A DNA stretch of 64,000 nt from Azolla caroliniana (lineage: Eukaryota > Polypodiophyta), in assembly GCA_043228905.1 (NCBI GenBank), contig JBHGNT010000015.1, forward strand, positions 19,778,001 to 19,842,000, given 5' to 3'. Positions 56,149-64,000 of the stretch are shown piece by piece. The notes beneath the pieces are model-generated. The model was not told the DNA's origin. It saw only the letters and a program-made list of their open reading frames with translations, and searched no databases. Both the position numbers and the translations under genes were made by a program. Every line of letters begins with the position of its first letter. Within the stretch, counting starts at the first letter, position 1.

Positions 56149-59100
56149 ATGCTGAAACCAGAGGAGACAGTGCTTTCATCTTCTTTGTGTGAGCAAGTCC
56201 CCTCTATAAATAGCTCGATAGAAATCATTCAACAGAGCAGAAGAAAGAAAGATCTATCTTATACAAGGTATGTCCATGTGAAGTTATGTGAATATGGTAT
56301 CAAAACACATATCGTAATAGGAAATTGTGTAGTTTCTATGTTTGCTGAATGTGGTAGCATTCTTGATGCCCAACAAGCTTTTGATCGGATTTCGGTTCGA
56401 AATGAGTTTTGTTGGACCTCCCTTATTGAAGCATATATTGATAATGGAAAGCTTGATCATGCCTTGTTTTTACATGAAACTATGCAAGACTACTCTGTTT
56501 CTCCGAGTAGGTTCACCTACATGACTTTGTTAAAAACTTGCAGTCGTTCGAAATGCATTGATAACGGTCGAGAATTGCATGCTGAAATGAGTGATAATGG
56601 GCTATCTCTAGACATTTTCTTTGGCAATACTCTCATCGATATGTATGCAAAATGTGGGTGTTTTGAGAAAGCTCTAGAATCTTTTGATCAGCTTCCATGG
56701 CTTCTTTATTGAAGCATTGAATTGTTTTGAGAAAATGGAAGTATCCAATGCAGTACCCGATGTGATCACATACAATTGCATCCTAAAAGGTCTCAGCATA
56801 AGTAGAGATATAGAATGCAGATGGAAAATGCACATAAAGATAATAAAGAATGGTCTAGAGGTAAATCTCTCCCTTTGAAGCTCATTGGTGGATATGTATA
56901 TTAGGTGTGGATTGTTGGAACGGTTGCATATAAGGTATTTAATAGCTCACCCATCCAAAACATTGAGCTATGGATTGCCCTCATTTCAGGCTATGTGGAA
57001 AGTGGGTTCATGCAAGAAGCTTTAGTTTGCTTTGAACAAATGCAATCCGAACATATTTTGCCTGACGGTGTCACATACCTCTACTGCTTGAGGGCATGTG
57101 GTGCTATCAAAAATCTTGAAAAGGGGAGAGAATTGCATTCAATGATTCCTGAAGAAGTGCTTAAGAAACATCCTTATTTAAGAAATACGTTGGTGGATTT
57201 ATATGCGAAATGTGGTTCACTTCAGGAAGCACATGAGGTACTAAGAGGACATCCTCTCCGGGATGTCGTGTCTTGGAATACTTTGATTAATGGATACATT
57301 CAGTGTGGTCTTGGGAAAGAAGCACTCAATTATTTCCATGAAATGCAGCTAGACGGAGTGCACCCTAACACAATTACAGTTGTTTGTGCTTTGAAATCTT
57401 GTAGTGCTCTAGGAGATATTTCCAAGGTCTACATTTGCACAATGAGGTGTCTCTATTGGCCCTTGCAACAGACCTCCCAGTGGCAAACAGTCTCATTGAT
57501 ATGTATGCGCAATGTGGATATCTTGGTGAAGCACAAGCTGTGTTTGGTAATATGTCCGTGCGAGACGAAGTTTTGTGGACAACTTTGATTGCTGGATATG
57601 CTGAAGAGGGCCTTGGTGAGAAAGTTTTGGAGCACTTGAAACAGATGCAACTTGAAGGCTTTATTCCCAATGCTGTAACCCTGGTATGCAGTCTAAAAGC
57701 TTGTATTAGTATTGGAGCGATTGACAAAGGGCAACAAATACATGCTGAGATTGTGAAGGAAGGTTTTGACTCAAATGTTTTCATTGGAAACGTTCTAGTG
57801 GATATATATTCAAAGTATGGCATGGTTGTAGATGCGTCAGATATACTAGACACTCTAACTGCTCGAGACATTGTTACATGGAATTCACTGATTGCTGGAT
57901 ATGTTGAAGATGGCCGTGGTGAAGAAGCTCTCAACTGCCTGTTAGAGATGCAAGTAGAAGGCATATCTTCAGATCCTATCACAATGCTTTGTTCTTTGAA
58001 AGCTTGTGTTACAATAAAGTCATCATATAGTAGTCATAATATCCACGATGAAATTATCGTAAAGGGGTTTGAAAATGAGAGTCACATTAAAAATATATTA
58101 GTTGACACGTATGCCAAATGTGGCTGTTTTTCGGATGCAGAGTGTTTGCTTATTAGAATGCAAGTCTGAGACATTGTAGCCTGGACAGCCTTGATTGGAG
58201 GATATGTTGAACAAGGTTTAGGTGACAAAGCTTTGGACTGTTACCAACTCATGCTATAAGAAAAAATACCATCAGATGAGGTAGTTTTTGTTTGTGGCTT
58301 GAAAGCTTGTGGAAATATTACTTCTCTTCATGATGGCCAGAAATTATACATTGAGATTGTTAAGCATGGCGTTGAGCAAGAAGTTCAAATTGGAAACACT
58401 CTTATGGACATGTATGTGAAATGTGGTTCTCTCATCGAAGCTCAAACTGTCTTTGATAAGCTGCAAAGCCGAGATGCAATCTCATGGACAACACTTATGT
58501 CTGGATATTCAGAAAATGGGATTAGTGAGAGATCACTGAGAGGTTTGGAACTTATGTCATTGGAAGGTATATCACCTGATGTTATTGCACTTACCAGATG
58601 TCTGGAAGCATGTACAACTGTAGGCTTCATAACCACTGGTCAAGAACTACATATCGAGGTCGTAGAGAAGGGATATGAGACAGATCACTATGTCAGCAAC
58701 ACATTAGTTGGCATGTATGGAAATTTTGGCTTTTATGACGAGGTAAACATGATGTTTGATAAGCTGTTAGTCCAGGACTGTGCCTCTTGGAATGCATTGA
58801 TTTTGGGATATGCCGCTAATGGGATCGGTCAAGAAGCACTGCGATGTTTTCGAGAGATGCAGTATCATGATATTACTCCAGACAATGCATCATGGAATGG
58901 AGTGATATGGGGATTTGCGAAACAAGAAGACACGGATAAAGCTTTTGAAGTTCTCGGGTGTTTATTGGAACAAGGTTTTCTGCCAAGTACCGTCATCATG
59001 GCCAGCCTTTTGAAAGCTTGTAGCAGCCCACTAGCATGCGAAAATGCTAAAAGGATTCATGCTCAGGCATACACTGTTGGTGATTTTGAGGCTGGTTTTG

Positions 59101-59597
59101 CAATGGCCCTTCTTGACATCTATAGTAAATATGGAAGCATGGTTGATGCTCAATATATGTTCGATGTGATGCCAAGAAAGTCTCTCGTTGCATGGAATGC
59201 ATTCATTGCAGGAAATGCTCGCATAGGACAGAGTGATGTTGTTTTCTTACTGTTTGAGAGGATGAAATATGAAGGAACACGACCAAATGATATCACCTTT
59301 CTTAGTCTTCTCACAACATGTTGTCATGTGGGTTTACTAGAGAAAGGTCAGTATTACTTTAAAGCTATGACTAAAGACTACGACGATATTGACTCAAGTA
59401 TTCAACATTACACATGTATGATAGACCTTTTGGGTCGAGCGGGCCTTGTGGATGAAGCCATAAACATGATGAAGAAGATGCCATTTGTTTCTGATTTTGC
59501 CATGTGGAGCACTATAATAGAGGCTTGTCAAAAGTGGGGGAATGTAGAGATTGTAACTAAGGCATTTGAGGAGGTTAGAAAATTGGAAGGATTTTAA
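56149..59597 (+). pseudogene. PLS-class pentatricopeptide repeat gene, degenerate
   Basis: Repeated P-L-S triplets (GN.LIDMYAKCG....A, RD.VSWNTLI.GY...G, EAL..F..MQ.EG..P) span nearly the whole stretch, about ten triplets of roughly 100 aa. Such proteins bind organelle RNA. At least five lesions break it: a deletion/frameshift near 56693, a stop near 56876, a frameshift near 57425, a stop at 58167-58169 and a stop near 58257. The longest clean frame is 58299-59597 and ends in the beginning of an E1-like motif (YTCMIDLLGRAGLVDEA) without E2, E+ or DYW. No introns are apparent. RNA editing does not repair frameshifts, so this is most likely a dead PPR copy, or a much reduced product from the 3' frame. 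Confidence 0.88.
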
Positions 59598-61066
59598 AAT
59601 AATGTCATAATAACCTCCAACTTGGGAGAAAGGGATATTAAAATGGCGGACCTCATTGTGACAGCCGGTACGCTAGAACATTCAAAGAAGAATGCATGTA
59701 TTTATATTTTCAATCTCAAAGCCCAAACGGACATGTTCATATATTGTATAGTTGTACCTTGTCTATATGATTTTCTTGTATTAGGGTTGTACTCTAGTTG
59801 TAAGCAAAGTTTTTACTAACCGGGACCTTGGTTCAAATCACATTAATGTACTCCTTCACTAGATGCCATTGTGGAATGTAGGTAGTTGAACATCAAACAA
59901 TCTTATCCAAAATTTAGTCACATGAATATTGGGACAACGAAGCTTTGTTCCCTGTGCAAAGTTGAAGGGGGAACAAAATTGAGCTCACTAATATATTTCC
60001 ATGACAGTATTCCCATTTGTATTTTTATATGGTCATCTATCATATATCACACATGACACATGAATCACATGACATGAGACTTGGCATGTTCCCATTTGTA
60101 TTTTTATATGGTCATCTATCATATATCACACATGACACATGAATCACATCACATGAGACTTGGCACGTGTCACGTAACATATTTGTCTTGAAACCTCAAG
60201 TAGTGTTGCCTTAAAAAACACAAACCTTAATAAACTTACAAGATGGTGAAGCATACAATCATTAAATGCACATAAATAAGTTTAAACATGGTGAAAATGG
60301 TGAGAAAATGAATGCAAAAAAATAATTGTCCCCAAAAGCTGAGGGGTGATTTCTCCTTAAAAAACTCTAAAATTACATTACTATTATAACCAACTAGGGA
60401 GACAATATTAATCAATACTAAAGTGCATGAATGCCTAAACGAATTTTCCTACCATGGAATACCTACACTATGAAAATTCAAAGCCATGGACTGCAAGAAG
60501 CACAAATTTACTACATATCTACCAAAGTGAAAGAAATCCAAACGCAACTACAAGAGAGGATGGTGAGGGATTATGCCTTACATTGGTTGGTTTGTTTACA
60601 CCTCAAGTTGACACCCATTGATTGGGATCAATATTGTGGGAGGTGTGACCATCATATTAGAAGAGGATGCATGCAAAACCTAATATTTTGAGGTCTTTGT
60701 TAGAACAAATGTCTTAATACAAGAGCTCTGTTGCACAATAGACGAATGCTTCTGAAAATGAAGGTAATAACAAAATTCTTTTTCTTTTTCAAGTGTAAAA
60801 ATTTGATCAATATATTTCTCACTGTAATAGTAGGGCCAAAAAGTAGCATCAGAGATGATATCGGTACACCACCTATTCATGCTTGCATGAGACAAGTGAA
60901 GCCATAAGCTATAACGTGAAATTACATAGCCCATAGAACATCTTAATTGGCATTTCAAAAAAATAATGTAAAAATGGAAAATGAAATGCTTCACTTCTCT
61001 ATTGGTAGCACATCACTTATTTTACAAAAAGAAAAGTATGTACACTAAAAAACAATCACAAGATCT
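59598..61066. other. intergenic between PPR relic and starch synthase
   Basis: AT-rich. It contains a 2 x 79 bp repeat at about 60012-60170. The part next to 61066 is likely the 3' UTR of the starch synthase gene. No gene recognised. Confidence 0.5.
60012..60170. repeat. two 79 bp tandem repeats
   Basis: CCCATTTGTATTTTTATATG starts at 60012 and 60091; the two units are nearly identical, with a G/C difference near their ends (CACATGACATG versus CACATCACATG). Confidence 0.9.
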
Positions 61067-63996
61067 CTACTTTCTCGCACTATAGTAGAGCTCTATATAG
61101 TCCAATGCTGGCTTGTTCCAAGACCAATCTTGCTCCATAACTTGTTTGCACAAACCATTGAACCAATCCCGGGCTTCGTACCACGCTGACAGTGCCCTGT
61201 GTCCAACATGCAATTGTTATATCCACTCTTTACACCACCAAGTAATATCACAATAGTATATAATACCCATTTCCACTATACAACACACAGCAATTGAAGA
61301 AAAGATTGGTGATCCACTCTTTACAAAATCATGACAGTAGATAATACACATTGTCAGTATACAATAATAACATTAGTTGAAAGAAACCATTGTTAATCCA
61401 CTATTTACACCAACTAAGGAAAATCACAACAGCATTTAACACATATTGTTGGTATACAACAATAATACCAATCAAGGAGAAAATGTAGCATTACCTATTC
61501 AATGCATAATCCACTCCAGGAGCATCGGTACCATCAAAACTAAAGCCGTTCGGCTCCAAACCATTGTAAAAAGCTCGGTCTCTATCATGGTCAACATCAA
61601 ATACTGTGTCGTTGAGACCTAAACAATAACAAGATGTTGAGATTCACGTCACTCACAAGGAAAGAAGCGCTGCTTGCGAAAAGAAACTTGTAAAGATGAA
61701 ATTGTAAAAGCGGCCTGGTAAGGACATGCATACAGGATTCATTATGGTATAATCATCTTCCACTGCCTTTGTGTTCTAAATCACAAAGTCGATGAATTTA
61801 CTTTGCTATACATAATAGCCTCCAAATTTAAATTAAAAACCTCATCACATTTAGAAATATTTTTTATGGCTTATGTACAACAACTATAATGAGGAATGTA
61901 GGCCATACACAGTCTTAAAAGTTTCAACATTAATGCCAAAGAAAACTAAGATAATCAAGACTAATGCCGAAGCAAGCAAGTTTATCATGTCTATATACTA
62001 TGGAAACTTTGAAAAGAAGAATTCAAGTATTACCTCCTGTTCTGCGCACAATTGGTATGGTTCCGTAGCGCATTGCAGTCAACTGTGTAAGTCCACATGG
62101 TTCGAACATCGACGGTATTAATATGAAATCAGCACCAGCGTATATCTATTCACAAGGCCCAAGCTTGAAAGTCAATAATGCATTTTCTACCAGAAACCTA
62201 ACTAATCTTCTGACTTAATCAGATTATCAGTATACTATTAAGTTAAAGATGCGACTCTTTTAAAAAAATAGTGCCATCAGTGGGATCGGATGATTGCAAC
62301 TTTTGATGAATTTCTTATATAAAATTCCTTGTACCAAGTGAGACAAAGGTTCATCATAGTGCAAGCACAAGCTAGCCATTTCGCCTTTAGAATTATGAAG
62401 TTCTGTAGCTAAGTTGTTGAAATCATTCTGTATTCGTGGATCTGGGGCAGAACCAAGTAAAACCACCTAAAATATGTGGGAGATACCAATAAGTAACCAT
62501 ATATACGAAATTATCAAGATATTAATAAAGTAAGCATTTATTAAAAGCATCTATATTGTAATAGATAGCCAAAACAAACTTTGCAGAGCCCAAAAATAAA
62601 TAGTCTACAAAACTTGACCTTTTTGTATGCATACATATATCCTCATAAGGTTATCTAGACACAATAGACTATGCTAATCTTTTCTATAGAAGAGAACTCA
62701 GAGGCTTTATGCAATAATTCTAAAGCATTTGCTTTTAATTGAGAAATAATTGACTACTGAAGTAAAACTTCTAGTGGGTTCAACAAAACATACAAGAGGA
62801 GAATATCTGCATAATGTCAATGATTATTTCAAACCCTGAAGTAATGCCTCTGATATATTACTATTACAGTCGTCCCAAGATTATTTCAATCTTGGATAAC
62901 TTCTTAGCACAATATACTGAACCAATCTTGAGTTTAGTATCAAACACATGTATTGAGTCTTGACTCTTGACATTCACATATGATTCTGCTGATTAATCTA
63001 TGATTGAGTATAGCCAGCATGAGACAATTTCAGGGGATATTTGTGTTTTCTATCTGGTATCTTAAATTATTTTTGGAAACATAGGGTGAACAACATGGGT
63101 ATATATAATAATTATGTATCGCAACCTCAATACAGAGGACATAACCCAAAAGTGGCACAGGAACAGCAACGGAGGTGCAAAAGAAGAGAAGTATCATCAG
63201 TATTCTTCAATAAAGGGTTCAAAAAGTAGCATCAGTATTCAACAAATTTAGTTCATGCAGAAAAGGCTAAAATGACCGCCCCAACAATTAGCTCACTACT
63301 TATTTTGGTAGGAAATTTAAGGTTTATCCTAGATATCCTATGAAGATAGAGTGCTTAGCGTTGTTGATAAGAAGCTAAATGTCAAATTGGAATAAGAAAC
63401 TGGATATCAGCTAATAGAACTCACGTTCAAAAGTCACACAGACATTGTTAATATTCCTCATACATCAGACAGACTTTTGCGATTTTCTAGAGGGAAACTA
63501 TAATGCTAAAAATTGCCATTGAGTTTCCTGGGCAGATTATAAGTGATTTCAAGAGACGATTCACTAGTATACACACCTGCCCACCTCGTTCCAGGGTTTT
63601 CCATATTGCATGCTTAATGAGATGAATTCCCTTTTGCGCAGTTAAACGAGTGACAATTCCCACAAGAGGTCGATCAATCTTTGCTAATCCTAGTCTTGAT
63701 TGCAGCTCTTCCTTTGCTGCCCTTTTGCCTTCTGACACATTTTCTGAAGTGTACAAGAACTGCCATACAATATTTAAGTGTTAATATACAAATGATCGCC
63801 TACATTTTATTCTTTTCACACCACAATCCTTCTTTTATGAGATAAAATACAAGAAGAATGTAATTACTGGGATAAATGGATCATTATATGGGTCCCAAAT
63901 GTCAAGATCTATGCCATTCCTGATGCCATGAAACTTGTGGAGGTGCGCAGAAATTGCAGGAGTTCCAGAAACTTCGCGTGCATATGTCTCAGAAAC
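61067..63996 (-). CDS. SS3: soluble starch synthase III, C-terminal catalytic part (incomplete)
   Basis: GT5 family glucosyltransferase of the plastid stroma that extends amylopectin chains from ADP-glucose. Six exons are visible, the last of the gene: 63868-63996, 63577-63759, 62335-62466, 62034-62145, 61495-61618 and 61067-61196 (TAG stop at 61067-61069), all in phase. They encode [15 protein letters not shown], then [63 protein letters not shown] with the conserved catalytic-site Glu, [16 protein letters not shown] (the second GG motif) and [20 protein letters not shown]. These segments match class III rather than classes I, II or IV. The N-terminal part (transit peptide, carbohydrate-binding modules, KxGGL) lies beyond 64000. 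Confidence 0.92.
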
Positions 63997-64000
63997 CTAA

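Noticed and set aside
57374-57982. 202-codon minus-strand frame in the PPR region
   Set aside because: It is antisense to clear PPR repeats and has no motifs of its own.

Overview
This window is nuclear DNA of a land plant, most likely a flowering plant; I cannot name the species. The evidence is a set of plant-type genes with short AT-rich introns (a chloroplast DExH-box helicase of the ISE2 type, a CTD-phosphatase-like protein with two dsRNA-binding domains, soluble starch synthase III and a PLS-class PPR relic), plus Ty1/copia and chromovirus Ty3/gypsy retroelements, MITEs and abundant GA/CT microsatellites.

Layout. 1-3447 (+): a broken fragment of a CPL1-like gene fused to an intact intronless flavin monooxygenase (FMO copy 1). 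3448-9914: repeat-rich intergenic DNA with a LINE remnant, a perfect 3 x 145 bp tandem array, a solo LTR with target-site duplication (TSD) and a MITE with TSD. 9915-20211 (-): a complete 17-exon ISE2/DExH15 gene, coding for about 1216 aa by my splice reconstruction. 20212-25143: MITEs, microsatellites and a truncated copia element. 25144-26976 (-): FMO copy 2. 27340-28566 and 35698 to about 35900: a decayed Penelope-like reverse transcriptase, split by a 7.1 kb chromovirus (28567-35697) whose two 474 bp LTRs look identical. 36957-38786 (-): FMO copy 3. 40913-49429 (-): a complete 15-exon CPL1-like gene (about 900 aa). 49415-55900: a degenerate minisatellite, a palindrome and several terminal-inverted-repeat (TIR) elements. 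56149-59597 (+): a decayed PPR gene. 61067-63996 (-): the last six exons of starch synthase III, running off the right edge.

How it fits together. The three FMO copies (607-610 codons, NTF2-like N-terminus plus two Rossmann folds) dominate the locus and arose by segmental duplication. Copies 2 and 3 are direct repeats that share downstream flank. Copy 1 is inverted and carried part of the neighbouring CPL1 gene with it. Transposons later separated the copies. The other genes (plastid RNA metabolism, RNA polymerase II CTD dephosphorylation, starch synthesis) are unrelated housekeeping functions. The items most worth following up are the intronless NTF2-FMO cluster, the Penelope-like RT beside a short telomere-like tract, the chromovirus with identical LTRs but broken reading frames, and the tandem array that overlaps the CPL1 start codon.
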